DNA of 64,000 bases, taken from contig NC_056529.1 in assembly GCF_019175285.1 (NCBI RefSeq), positions 18,828,775-18,892,774 on the forward strand, in the 5' to 3' direction. Origin of the DNA: Sceloporus undulatus. Lineage: Eukaryota; Chordata; Lepidosauria; Squamata; Phrynosomatidae. Both the position numbers and the translations under genes were made by a program. This document shows positions 12,811 through 23,100 of this stretch, one piece after another (the stretch's first letter is position 1; each line of letters opens with the position of its first letter). The notes beneath the pieces are model-generated. The model made no database searches. It was given only the letters and a program-made list of their open reading frames with translations, and was not told the origin of the DNA.

Positions 12811-15800
12811 TTCAGAGGAAGGACCTGGCAAAACCACTTCTGAGTATTCCTTGCCTAAGAAAAGCCTAAGAAATTCATGGGGTCACCCTAAGTCCTGTCT
12901 ACTTCAAGGCACATACACACACATGCATATATTATGGTGGGTCCTTAGATTGTTGTTGGGTAAGGATAGAAATCATACAGCCTTGAAGATAGCGTTGGGC
13001 TGAAAGTCTCAGCAAGCCTACCCAGCATAGCTCATAGTAAAGGATACTGGGAGTTGCGATCCAAAAACATCTGAAACGTTGCATGGTTATGCCTGCTCTT
13101 GCAGCCTCTGCAAAGCTGTCATTGCTAGCCAGTGTCACCTAGTGGGCCCTCTGCATAATGCAAGTAACCCTGAAATGCGTAAGAGCAGAAATAAAATAGA
13201 GAAAGGTCTTTGCAATACTTCTTTGCAAATAGACACACACACATTTATACTAATTAAAATACTTGACAGCATTCTCAATTACATATGCTGTTGGGTTTGC
13301 AGGTTTGGTGCAATGTTAAAGGGGGGGAGTATGAAATACTGAACTGGAAAAGTTATACAGTCACCCCTCTGTTTTCACGGACTTGAGATCTGCAGTTTTG
13401 CTTATTCACAGAGGGGCAACCTCCATTAAAGTTAATGGTGCACTTCCCCTTGACATGTGCACATGGCCACATGAAGGAGCATGCAACCATTCAAATCTAT
13501 GGGGCTTGAATATATGCGTATTTCCAAAATCATGGCAGGATCCAGAACGGATCCCTCACGAATTCGGAGGGAGGACTGTACTATGATTGCCTTAAAATCT
13601 TGGGCCTCCTTCCCAAAAAATATAAGCGTTCCTTAAAAATACAAAGTTTAAAGTTCAGTGTTTCGATATTAATACTGAGACAAAGTGTATTGTTGTTGTT
13701 GTATGCCTTCAAGTTGTGATTCTATGATCCTATCAAAGGGTTTTCATGACAAGTTTCTTCAGAAGAGGTTTGTGATTGCCATCCTCTGAGGCTGAGAAAG
13801 TGTGACCAAGATCACCCAGTGGGTTTCCATGGCCAAGCTGGGATTTGAACCCTGCTCCCTGGAGTCATAGTCCAACACTCAAACTACTACATCATGCTGA
13901 TTCTCTGTTGTTGTTGTTGTTGTTGTTGTTCAATTATGTCCTGTCCTTCTCCCAATAATGGAGAATATTTTCAATGGAATCTATAGATAAAGAATCCATG
14001 GATATGGAGGAATGATTGTAATAATTTCTTTAAAGTAACTGAATAGTTTCAGAGGGGGAAAACACACACACACAACCAGACTCTTTTTTTTCTTCTTCAT
14101 CCAGGACTATGAGTATCCCCTTCATTCTCATGGCACTCCCTACCAGAAGAATGACCGTTGCCCCCCTCCGCCCCAGACTCTGCCGGACCAAGCATGCGAG
14201 GTGCCTAGTTGCCGCTCTGACTCCGAGTGCGAGAGACACAAGCGATGCTGCTACAACGGGTGCATCTATGCCTGCTTAGAGTCAGTGCCACCACCTCCAG
14301 GTATGCAGCCCATCGATTGTCTTTTGTTGTTGTTGTGTGCCTCCAAGTCATCTTTGAGGTGAACCTAGCATAGGGTTTTCTTGGAAAGTGTCTTCAGAGG
14401 TGGTTTGCCATTGCCATCCTCTGAGGCTGGGAAAGGTTGATTGGACCATATTCAGAACCTTAAAACAGATCTGGGCATGCATCCTCCCCTGGCCAGGATC
14501 CCCCCCTGAGGGAGGTTAAAACATCGATTGCTTTGCTTCCAAATACCCCAGGGCCCTGTGGTGGCTTTTTTCACCATGCATTTGAGTCCCCTTCCTAAGG
14601 ACAACCCAAATTCTGGTAAGACAACTGAAATGCCATCGAAGATCCTGGATCAAGTAGACAAGCATAATGTTCTGCCCATGCAGTGCCATGCATTTCTTTT
14701 GTCCATTAGGTATCATGCTCCAGGAGGGTGCTGCTACTTAGTGGTGAGGAATGGAGTGGAGAGGGAGGTAACTCAGAAATGATATGTCTGGCCTTGGCTG
14801 AAAGGGGGGGACCAAGTATGGACACCCAGAAGATATGTAGCCTCATTTTCCTTCCCCTCTGATCTGAGGGTCTGCGTGTGCCTACAAATCATGGGTCGAC
14901 TTATGGCGATCCAATAATTTCATAGGGTTTTCTGAGGCAAGGAATACTCAGAGGTAGTTTGCTGGTGCTGGAGAAGAGCCCTGAGGATTCTGTGGACAGC
15001 CAAAACAAACAAATGGATCCTAGAGCAGATCATGGCAGAAATCTCCCTGGAAGCCAAGATGACAAAACTGAGGCTGTCGTACTCCGGACACATCATGAGA
15101 AAGTTTGAATCATTGGGGGGAAAAACATAATGCTAAGAAAGGTGGAGGGAAGTAGAAAGAGAGGAAGGCCACATGCTAGAAGGATGAACTCTATTGAAGA
15201 GATATTGAGTATGAGTTTACAGGAGATGAGCAGTGGAGGACAGGGGTCTTGAAGATGTCTCATGTCGCCATGGGTCAGAATCAACACAAGGGCAGTTAAC
15301 AATAACAGCACCACAGTTTACCATTGCCTTCCTCTGAAATAGAGCCCATAGTGCCTAGTACTCCTTGGTAGTCTCCTATCCAAGCACTAACCAGGGCTGA
15401 CCCTTCTTAGCTTCCATGATCAGATGGGGTCTGTTGCCGTCAAGGTATTTAGACTTCCAAACCACATAGATGGTTTGTCTATCATAGTGTTAGTCATCCT
15501 TATACCAGGGGTGGAGAACCCCTTTTGCCTGCGGGGCCAAATTCAATTTCAGAGACGTTTTCAGGAACTGAGTTCCAGTTATGTGTGGGGTCAAATAAAT
15601 AAGAGGGTGCAACGAAAAATACCAACTACTTTCAGCTGAGGTTCCCTATCATTGACTTATACAATTCTTAACATGCTAATTTCACACAATAACGTGGTCT
15701 CTTTGAAAAGTTTTAGATTGGTTGGTGCAGCCGAAGCCACGTTGGTTGGGAGGCAATGGCTGGTTGCTTGATGGACCTGAGGAAGTTTTACAAGGTAAGG

Positions 15801-17979
15801 TGGCAGCAAGAAGAAGTAAAAGACATGTGCATTGTTTGGAAACTGGGGAATGGTAGGCAAGAAGACAAAAGTTTTTGCACATTTGCACTGATTTGGAGAT
15901 TTTTCACATAACCATTTTGTTTGGATTAAAAGTACTTTGTTTCTAGGCTCCCCCTCAAACCCCACAACTTTTCATGCAAATACTGTATACAATAAAATTT
16001 AAATCTCAGCGCTATGGAATCCTGGGAATTGAGTTTTGTGAGATATGTAGCCTTCCCTGTCAAAGAACTCTAGTGCCACAATAAACTACAAACTCCAGGA
16101 TTTCCTAGGATGGAGCCATGAAAGTTAAAACAGTGTCAAGCTGCATTAAGTCTGCACTGTGGCAGCAGCTGCTCATTCCTAGATTAGATCCATCATGGGT
16201 TCTGATAGATCTTTGGCCCCACCTGGCTAGGCTCACCATTTGCTTTTCTGTTTCTTCTCATAGCTGAAGCTTGCAGCACCACTGAGGATGGAGATGAGCC
16301 CCTACATTGTCCAACAGGATATGAATGTCACATTATCAACCCTGGCAATGCTGCTGAGGGCATCCCCAATAGGGGCCAGTGCATCAAGTTACGAGGAAAT
16401 TCAGGTATGTTGGCGTGCCATTGTGAACCCAAAGCCCCCTCACCTATGCCAATGGCCAAACCATTTCTTAAGCAAAAGGCAAAGATCCAGAAGGGCACTG
16501 CTCATGTTATCTCCTCTGTAATAGATGAAGGAGTTGGAAGGCTTAGCATGGACAAGGATGGATCGAAAGTATATTTGTAAATATTTTTAAAATGCATCTC
16601 TGGAGTGCCGGAAAACTCTTATGGATTCATGAGCATCTTCAGAGATTTATTGTGCACAAAATTCATACTTAAATCTTTGCAATTGGAGACTTATTGTGCA
16701 CAAAATTCACTACATGAATGTTTGCTGTTAGAGACTTACTGTGCACAACATTCACACCTGAATCTTTGCAATTGGAGACTTATTGTGCACAAAATTCACA
16801 CATTAATCTTTGCAATTGGAGACTTACTGTGCACAAAATTCACTATATGAATGTTGGCAGTTGGAGACATATTGTTCACAAAATTCACACCCGAATCTTT
16901 GCAACATTCACTATATGATACACAAAAGCTTTTAGGTAGTTTGGCTCTTTTTTAAGAAGTATTTTCTCGTTTGATATTCCTGCACGTTAGGCTTTGAGAC
17001 ACTAGATGTCTCCAAAGCTGCCTCGCTGCAGTAAGTGTAAAAGCAAAGTGAGTGTTTTCTTAGCTCTGTTGTTCAGAGCTCCAAATGATCGTTTGCTTCT
17101 TTTTAAAGTGTTGGAAACCTCAGAAAGATAGAACACCCAACTCACCTGTTTACTGTCAATGCAAAATTGTCATTTGGTGATTTTTTCTTAAGTTGCTCAA
17201 CCTTGTTTTGCTTTTTCCTTCTCCAGATGGATGGAATCTAAGGCCTAAACATTATAAGGAATACTTTGGTAAGATTCCAGGATACAAATCGTGGCTAATT
17301 CTGCCTTCCGTGCTTGATTTTATAAAAAATGTTTATAACATAGATATTATAATATATTGCACTTTTTAATCTACTGTACCTGAACCTCTGGGAAGTTCAG
17401 CATTTATTTATAGAGCATTGTAAAGTTTATATCCTGAGGTCCTGGCTTTCGTTATGAAACTTCATAAATAAATTTGTCGACTTGAGTCTACTTCTTCAGA
17501 TGCATTTGAGGAAGTAGGCTCAAGTCTACAAAAGTTCATATCACCAACTTCTATCTTTCCGTTAGTCCCAAAGGTGCTACAAGATCCCTTTTGCGTACTG
17601 ATTTTCCAAACTCACCCAGCTTTGTCTTAATTTTACATTATGATGGTTATCGATATATTTAATCCTATGTGGTTTTAGAACTGTTTTAAATTCATTTGGT
17701 GTTTTCACATTGCAAACTCGTTTGGTTCTGTTTTGATTATATGAATTGTCATCATTTTCATTCGCATGTCTTTTGAATCATGTTGTGAGCTACCTTGCAG
17801 CCCAGGTCTGGGAGAGCCATGGGTTCAAAACCAAAGAGAAACAAATGGAAATGGATAATAAATTCTTTAATAGCCTGGAGTTGCTATTGTTTTCTAACCT
17901 TCCACTTATTGCTTTTGCAGGAGGCAGTTCCAATAATGTGGTGGGTTATGTGAAACAGCAACAGAAGCGCATCAGTTAA
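7746..17979 (+). CDS. WFDC1: WAP four-disulfide core domain protein 1 (ps20), complete, 6 coding exons
   Basis: Secreted WAP-domain protein; mammalian ps20 is known as a stromal, growth-modulating factor. Coding exons are 7746-7886, 14105-14300, 15711-15794, 16264-16404, 17227-17268 and 17921-17979. All introns are GT-AG, phases agree, and 663 nt give 220 residues plus TAA, the human length. The start ATG has A at -3 and G at +4 (strong Kozak). Residues 1-30 form a signal peptide with core LAVMLCLALLL ending GWA, followed by basic KRRWRR. Exon 2 holds the WAP core, beginning RCPPPP and including CCYNGC and YACLESVPPPP. Exon 3 is the conserved tryptophan-rich linker DWLVQPKPRWLGG. Exon 4 (EACSTTEDG, GIPNRGQC) and the QQQKR-rich C-terminus also match human. 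Intron 1 (6.2 kb) contains a 10-N gap. I see no disabling change. ATP2C2 starts 6 kb downstream on the same strand, as in human. Confidence 0.97.
8052..8061. other. Assembly gap (10 N) in WFDC1 intron 1
   Basis: Run of ten N directly next to a GAT microsatellite; true length unknown. Confidence 0.99.
8062..8124. repeat. (GAT)n microsatellite
   Basis: About 20 uninterrupted units right after the N gap, which probably caused the gap. Confidence 0.97.
8179..8222. repeat. (GATA)n microsatellite
   Basis: About 11 units. Confidence 0.97.
8223..8365 (+). mobile_element. MIR-like SINE, core and 3' part
   Basis: CTGGGCAAGTCACACTCTCT followed by the GGCAACGGCAAACC block. Confidence 0.65.
8366..10010. 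other. WFDC1 intron 1, unclassified sequence
   Basis: No exon-like or clear repeat signal found. Confidence 0.35.
10148..10191. repeat. (AAT)n microsatellite
   Basis: About 15 units, followed by TTTATATCCCACC, a sequence type that often trails SINE/LINE tails. Confidence 0.95.
10449..10660 (-). mobile_element. MIR-like tRNA-derived SINE
   Basis: Plus strand runs GTGTGCCTTCAAGTCGTTTC to AAACCAATACACCATGCTGG; read on the minus strand this is tRNA head, CORE-like body and tail. Confidence 0.75.
10691..11317. other. WFDC1 intron 1, unclassified sequence
   Basis: Nothing recognised apart from a short SINE-like piece near 11240-11285. Confidence 0.35.
11318..11420. mobile_element. Partial palindromic MITE (CAGTTTGA family)
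   Basis: AAAGCAGTTTGATACCATTT followed by the family's GGGATTTGTAGTTT and GAGCTCTCTGACAGAG blocks. Confidence 0.65.
11483..11695 (-). mobile_element. MIR-like tRNA-derived SINE
   Basis: TTGTTGTGTGCCTTCAAGTT through CAAACCACTATACCACACTG; followed by a short ATT microsatellite. Confidence 0.8.
11925..11990 (+). mobile_element. Tail fragment of 5S-derived SINE
   Basis: AGTATTGCTTGCCTAAGAAA and ATTCATAGGGTTGCGACTAG match the body of the 5S-derived SINE in plus orientation. Confidence 0.5.
11991..12775. other. WFDC1 intron 1, unclassified sequence
   Basis: No supported feature; includes a triple ATCTTTAGC repeat near 12711-12738. Confidence 0.4.
12777..12808. repeat. (GT)n microsatellite
   Basis: About 16 units. 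Confidence 0.95.
12815..12915 (+). mobile_element. Tail fragment of 5S-derived SINE
   Basis: AGAGGAAGGACCTGGCAAAA and the GTATTCCTTGCCTAAGAAAA block in plus orientation. Confidence 0.55.
13358..13578. mobile_element. Tigger/Pogo-like MITE with TA target site
   Basis: Starts CAGTCACCCCTCTG and ends GGGAGGACTG, flanked by TA on both sides (13356-13357, 13579-13580). Interior noncoding. Confidence 0.7.
13693..13905 (-). mobile_element. MIR-like tRNA-derived SINE
   Basis: GTTGTATGCCTTCAAGTTGT through CAAACTACTACATCATGCTG, followed by a (TTG)n tract at about 13905-13931. Confidence 0.75.
14321..14440 (-). mobile_element. MIR-like SINE, partial
   Basis: TTGTTGTGTGCCTCCAAGTC and TGGTTTGCCATTGCCATCCT just inside WFDC1 intron 2. 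Confidence 0.65.
14870..15433 (-). mobile_element. 5S-rRNA-derived SINE split by a LINE insertion
   Basis: The SINE occupies 14870-14962 and 15315-15433. The right part contains AGTCTCCTATCCAAGCACTA and CTTCTTAGCTTCCATGATCA, antisense to 5S rRNA. The break point carries AGTTTGC on the left and AGTTTAC on the right, a likely target-site duplication. Confidence 0.7.
14963..15310 (+). mobile_element. RTE/BovB-like LINE 3' fragment inserted in a SINE
   Basis: Sequence encodes the same reverse-transcriptase tail as 830-1135 and ends AGCAGTGGAGGACAGGGGTC then GTCGCCATGGGTCAGAATCA with an AACAATAACA tail. Confidence 0.7.
15711..15794 (+). other. WFDC1: WFDC1 coding exon 3 (84 nt, linker after the WAP domain)
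   Basis: This phase 1-1 exon encodes 28 residues and is easily missed because its acceptor (ttgaaaag) has a poor pyrimidine tract. Skipping it keeps the frame and would give a 192-residue protein. Its peptide, VLDWLVQPKP then RWLGGNGWLL then DGPEEVLQ, is identical to the human segment as I remember it, which makes the exon call firm. The donor is CAAG|gtaagg. Confidence 0.95.
16005..16165. mobile_element. Palindromic MITE, CAGTTTGA family, decayed
   Basis: GCTATGGAATCCTGGGAATT paired with CCAGGATTTCCTAGGATGGA in inverted orientation, ending near CTGCACTGTGGCAGCAG. Confidence 0.6.
16642..16925. repeat. 44-45 bp minisatellite in WFDC1 intron 4
   Basis: Units beginning near 16686, 16731, 16775, 16819 and 16864 (plus partial end units) share GAGACTTATTGTGCACAAAA, TTCACAC and AATCTTTGCAATTG. 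Two sub-types alternate in the second half of the unit. Confidence 0.9.
17475..17595. mobile_element. Penelope-like tail in palindromic arrangement
   Basis: GTCGACTTGAGTCTACTTCT faces GAAGTAGGCTCAAGTCTACA across TCAGATGCATTTGA; the right side continues into GTTAGTCCCAAAGGTGCTAC. Confidence 0.5.
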
Positions 17980-18263
17980 TTCAAGTCAAGTCTCAAGGAG
18001 AACGAGTCGTGGAGCGAAAATGCATGAGTACAATATGATTTGCAGTTAGGCTGTTCTACAGTCTAGGATCCTGGTTTCCATCATCATGGACCTCCATCAT
18101 GGGTTCCTTGAGAGTCAAGCATTGTTCCTGTTGTTTCTCGGGAGCCACAAAACCAACCTGAGGGCCACATCATTCCCATCCCCAATGTAAAGAATATGGA
18201 GAGTGTCAGGTTTGCTAGGAGAGAGTGGCTTTTACTCCATTCTTGGGAAAGTTACTTTTTTGG

Positions 18264-18637
18264 ACTATGGTGGGCCTTCCACATTCATTGAGGTTAGGGG
18301 CACAGGACCCCCATGAAAGTAGAAAACCCACAAATAAAAAGACCACTCTTCTTTTTTGTTTAACCTGAGAGAACATCTCTTTAGGAATCTTTAGCTCCTC
18401 CAGTGCAACTCTATGGTCAATACCTGTTGGAAGTTGACCATAGAGTTGCACTGGAGGACATATAAAATGTCGAGAGATGTCCTCCAGAGTGACTCTATGG
18501 TCAACTTCCAGCAGAGCGGAGCTGGAGAATGTAGAGATTCCTAGAGAGAACATATTGGTCAGATCTGAGAACATATTGATCAAATCTGTGAATAATCAAA
18601 TCTGCAAAAGTCGAAACATGGAGAGCCAACTGCACAT
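18264..18637. mobile_element. TIR element with internal inverted repeats
   Basis: Ends read GGTGGGCCTTCCACATTC and ATGGAGAGCCAACTGCA. The inside contains several inverted copies of CTCCAGTGCAACTCTATGG. Related elements at 33511-33869 and 61483-61798. Confidence 0.6.
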
Positions 18638-18735
18638 ACTGGCTGGGAAGTTTTGGGTATTATAGTTGAACTAAGTAACATTCCCAAACTCTGTCCTATT
18701 AAGAGTACTCTGTGTGTGTGTGTGTGCCAAATTTA

Positions 18736-18935
18736 AGCATTTCCTTGTGGGTTTTTTGTGGGGGTTTTGGGCTATGTGGCCATGTTCTGGAAGAGTTTAT
18801 TGCTGAAGTTTACCTGAAGATGCCAGCCACAGATCCTGGCGAAACATCAGGAATAAAGTCTTTTAGAACATGGCCACATAGCCCCCAAAACCCACAAAAA
18901 ACTATGGATGCCGGCCATGAAAGCCTTCGACTTCA
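18736..18935. mobile_element. Long palindromic element
   Basis: The left arm, with GGGCTATGTGGCCATGTTCT, pairs with AGAACATGGCCACATAGCCC on the right. It ends GCCGGCCATGAAAGCCTTCG, a common reptilian repeat end. I cannot name the family. Confidence 0.6.
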
Positions 18936-19511
18936 CATTTCCTTGTGGCATTCTGGATTCAAAAAGATGACCTGTCATGACACTCTGGGTTTCCATGGTT
19001 GGGTTCTGTCCAAACACATGGCTGCTAATCCAGTTCTGACTTCTTGTCTTCTCATGCCAGACTCACTCTGGTTGCACTTCCTTATCGCCCTTGTTGAAAC
19101 TCAGATGGGAAACTGAGTCACACAGACACAAAAGGGGCCCTGGATAAGCACAGACATGCTAGCATGCAACTCCACCACAGTCTTGGATGGTTAATGACTA
19201 CGATACATACAGTCACTATTTTGGATGGTATTAAAAGTTCTTATTTTGAACAATATTCTTGTCTCATTCTAAATGCTTTCTGAACTTTGACTTTATTGGT
19301 AATAGGAAACTTGTACTGGGAAACCTCCAAGGCACCTTTGCTGTTCATCACCTTCCGCATGTTTTTTTTCATAACGTTTATAATTTGATTTTTAATGTGT
19401 GATTACAAAGAGAAGAAACAGAAAGGAAAGAGAGAGGGAGAGAGGGAGAGAGAGAGAAAAAGAGAAGGGGAAGTACATGGATTTGGTAAGCCACCATACT
19501 GTTATAAATTG
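18936..19511. other. Intergenic sequence downstream of WFDC1
   Basis: An ATTAAA hexamer lies near 19231 and a GA-rich tract at about 19405-19470. No gene seen. Confidence 0.35.
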
Positions 19512-19512
19512 A

Positions 19513-19905
19513 TTAAGGATGCATCTGCACTGTAGAAATAATGTAGTTTGGCATCACTTTAACTGACATGGCCCTATCCAACAGATTCCTGGGTTTCCAG
19601 AAGGAAGGAATATCTGCTAAAGAGAAATACATAAGTTCACCCATCCAGGCCTAAGACTTTGGTTGCTTAGAAGACTGATTTTGAAGTCAACCATGGCTGC
19701 ATTAGTGCTGCAGAAAAAAAACCCAGCTTTACATCACTTTGCCATTATTCAGTGCTATGGAATTCTGGGAACTGTAGTTTTATGAGACATTTAGCTTTCT
19801 CTGTCAGAGAGCTCTGGTGCCACAACAAACTACAAATCACAGGATGGAGATGTGGCAGTTAAAGTGGTGTCAAACTGGATTATTTCTGCAGTGCAGATGC
19901 AGCCC
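19513..19905. mobile_element. Palindromic MITE copies, CAGTTTGA family
   Basis: A left half-copy (19513-19605) is followed by a nearly complete copy (about 19690-19905) ending ATTATTTCTGCAGTGCAGAT. Confidence 0.75.
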
Positions 19906-20695
19906 ATGTTAGTCCTGCATCAGATTTACCACCTTTTTTCCCTGAAAGATTCCTCATCTTTAATTCTTACGTAGCAACAAAATACAATACAGCCCACTTG
20001 AATCTGGGAAGAGTTACAGTATCTCTTTTGGATCCGCTAAATAGGAGAGTATTGCATTTCAGTTGCAGTTTCTGAGCTCCTGCTTTGCATGAAGAAGGTA
20101 ACATTTACATTTTACAGATATAAAATCTGCCAATTTCTCTTAAGAGAAAGAGATAAACATCAGCTTGTGGAGGACTTGATTTGGGAGCAGCTTGTTCAGT
20201 GGGCAGAAGTCGGAAGCTATGTGTACAACTCTGCATTCAAGAGCTGGAAATGATGGTATTAATAGTTCATCACTGCTTGTAAAGCCAGAAATCTTGACCT
20301 CCATAGGCAGTGCTGAATGGACTTTTTGCTCACTTCTATTTATTGGTATGAGGATTTACATCAGTGCCCCTTCAGCAGACAAAGTGTCTGGGATCTGATC
20401 TGTCCATGCAAAGGTAGTTTGTCTTCAATGACCAGGATAAAATCATAAGTGCTTCAGATTTTGCACTGGCTTGGTAGAACGGGCTACAAAAACCAATGGA
20501 AAACAAGGTGTTGGGAAGTTGGGCAAGGGAACATGAGGCGATAGTGTTTCTTGGCCTTGCTTTGGGCCAGTTAGTCTAGGGCAGAACTTGGAAAACATCT
20601 GTGAAGTCAATGGTTTCCGGAATCCCATTGGCTGAGGTTTTCTAGGTGTTGTGATCCAAAGGGTGACTTCTCTAGGATCTCATTTAAATCCAGTA
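19906..20695. other. Intergenic sequence, nothing recognised
   Basis: No supported gene or repeat. Confidence 0.4.
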
Positions 20696-20949
20696 CAGTG
20701 GTACCTCGGGTTACGAAATTAATTCGTTCCGCGGCTAATTTCGTAACCCGAAAAACCTTCGTAACCTGAATTGCCATAGGCGCTAATGGAAAAAAATAGC
20801 TCTCTGCTGCCCTCCGGTGGCGAAATAGCGCCGAGGTTTTTTCGTAACCCGAAAAAACCTTCGTAAGCCGAAACAATAAATCCCTATGGGATTTTTTCGT
20901 ATCCCGAAAAATTCGTAAGCTGGGTAATTCGTATCCCGGGGTACCACTG
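20696..20949. mobile_element. Palindromic Tc1/mariner-type MITE with TA target site
   Basis: The 254-bp element begins CAGTGGTACCTCGGGTTACG and ends CCCGGGGTACCACTG, with TA at 20694-20695 and 20950-20951. Subterminal TTCGTAACCCGAAAAA motifs repeat in both orientations. It is CpG-rich and low in decay, so probably young. Confidence 0.85.
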
Positions 20950-21045
20950 TACTGACAAACCAATGAGAAAAACACTGACTTGAGGTGATAGAGAATTGTT
21001 GCTGGCCAAAGAAGACTCGTCTAGAGTATTTTCTGTGTGACCGAG

Positions 21046-21410
21046 AATCATAGAGTCATAGAGTTGGAAGGGGCCTCATAGGCCATCAATCCAACCTCCT
21101 GCTCAGTGCAGGCTCTCTACTTAGAAGATCCCCAGTAGATAGCTGTCTAGCCTCTTTCTTGAAAACATCCGGAGAAGGAGACCTACCACCTGCCTAGGCA
21201 ATTTGTTCCATTGCCAAATCGCTCTTACAGTCAAGACATTCCTTCTAATGTACAATTGAAATCTACTCTCCCATAATTCCAAACCAGTAGAGCTAGTCCT
21301 ACCTCTGGGGCAGCGGAGAACAGAGTCTTCTCTGTGACAGCCCTTGAAGTATATAGAGTGAGATCATGTAGTCTTGCAGTCCTGCAGTCTTCTCTTCACC
21401 AATATGTCAT
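21046..21410 (-). mobile_element. CR1 LINE 3' region, antisense
   Basis: ATCATAGAGTCATAGAGTTG then GAAGGGGCCTC and CCAACCTCCTGCTCAG are the typical antisense CR1 end, followed by CTACCTCTGGGGCAGCGGAG. Confidence 0.85.
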
Positions 21411-21700
21411 TCACACTATGAAATAACCCAGTGTGGAAACTGGGTTATTTCAGGGTTGTTCACACTGTACCCTGAATGCACACGGTGTGGTGTGCGGAGG
21501 TGCCAGTGAAAACACAACTTTACCCTGTATATTCAGCACCGGGTTACTCACCGTGTCTTTTTTTTGGGTGCCAAAACAATTTGCATCTGTGGTGGTGTGA
21601 ATGCGATACTGAATTGATTCGGATTGCACAGCCACCATTCGGCAATTGAGGTGCCACCATTTTAATTTGGAATGATGACGAATGAGAATGAAGCATCAGA
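21411..21700. mobile_element. MITE-like insertion between CR1 parts
   Basis: ACTATGAAATAACCCAGTGT faces ACTGGGTTATTTCAGGGTTG, and the stretch ends AATGAGAATGAAGCATC, similar to the element at 1146-1550. Confidence 0.4.
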
Positions 21701-21779
21701 TTGAAATGCCTTAAAACATAGTGGGGAACGGTGCACAGATGTGAATCTCTGCGTCAAAAAACATTAAGTGTGACTGACC

Positions 21780-21965
21780 CCCAGGCTGAACATGCCTGGC
21801 TCCTTCACCCTTTCCTCTTATGTTTTGTTCTCCATCCCTCTTATCATCCTCATTCCCCTTCTCTGTACCTGCACCAACTTGTCTGTATCCTTCTTAAAAT
21901 AGGGATCTTAGAACTGAAGATAATACTCCAAGTGAGACCTGACCAGTGCAGAATATAGTGAGACT
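21780..21965 (-). mobile_element. CR1 LINE, upstream antisense part
   Basis: CAGGCTGAACATGCC through CCAAGTGAGACCTGACCAGT is the antisense CR1 coding-end region. Confidence 0.7.
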
Positions 21966-22680
21966 ATTACTTCCTAGTATAAAAAAAGCTACATATGTTT
22001 TATGACCAGGAAGGGCTTATAGGAGAGACATCTGTTTTGCATAAAGAAAGACTTGGGTTCACCCCTGACATCTCCAATTAAAATAGACTCAAGTGGCAGG
22101 TAATGAAAAAGACTGTTGACACTGACTCTGACACGTTGCTCTCTGCCAAAGTAAATAATACCTATGCTCTCTCCTATTGTGTGAAGCAGCTTTCGCAGTT
22201 CCTCAGTCTTAGGATGAGGAATTCATTGGCTTTACATTGCATGGAATTGCATGTTTTATCCATTCGGAAGGACCTTGCTTTCAGAATCCACAGCCATCAC
22301 CTGTTGGAGAAATGGGATCAACCCAGTAAAGACTGTTTTACCAAAGAAGCATGAATCATTTAACATCCCATGCAGTTTCCCACAGAAACCATTTGGCAGC
22401 ATATTTATGACGCCTACCTGTTTCGCCACATGCCAGGTGCGCTGCCTTGTCATGACCTACAGCTACTTTCTCTCTAGATAGGCATCTCTTCCACAGAGAG
22501 AAGGAAGTGCTTTGGTTCAGTCCTAAAGGAAGATGTAGAACATCATATCCTGGCATTAAATCCAGCTTCCCTAGATGACCATTTCTCTTCCTTCATTTGG
22601 TGTTTTCCACAATGCCTGTAGTATTTTCTCAGCTTCTAGAAGGCTGAAATGAAACACCTATGACTTAAATTAGCCAGCTC
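21966..22680. other. Intergenic sequence, nothing recognised
   Basis: No supported gene or repeat. Confidence 0.4.
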
Positions 22681-22847
22681 CCCATATCCACAGATTCTGG
22701 ATCTATGGATTCATCCATCCATGGCTTGAAAATATCCCCACAAAATGTCCAAAAAGCAAACCTTGATTTTGCCATTTCATATAATGGACACCATTTTAAT
22801 ACACCACTGTAGATAATGGGACTTGAGCATCCATGGATTTTGGTATC

Positions 22848-23015
22848 CACTGGACTACAACTCTGGAGACCAGGGTTCAAATCCCCACTCAGCCATAGAA
22901 ACCCACTGGGTGACCCTGGACAAGTCACACACTCTCAACCCCAGAAAACCCCAGGATAGGATCCCCTTGGACTCAGCATAAATCAGAAATGACTTGAAGA
23001 GATACAACAACAACA
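22848..23015 (+). mobile_element. MIR-like tRNA-derived SINE
   Basis: GAGACCAGGGTTCAAATCCC B-box region, then CACTGGGTGACCCTGGACAA and the GAAATGACTTGAAGAG tail with CAACAACAACAAG. Confidence 0.8.
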
Positions 23016-23100
23016 AGAAGAATTTGAAGCTAAAATAGGCTGTCATTTTTTTGTCCAAAGAGGCTCCTCAACTGATTCATTAGTTGTCCTTGGCTTACTT

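Noticed and set aside
14301-16263. Apparent loss of the WFDC1 linker exon
   Set aside because: Exons 2 and 4 join in frame without it, but a second reading found the 84-nt exon at 15711-15794 with a conserved peptide and a good donor.
16642-16925. CRISPR-like regular repeat array
   Set aside because: Units are contiguous and diverged with no unique spacers, and the DNA is a vertebrate intron. It is a minisatellite.
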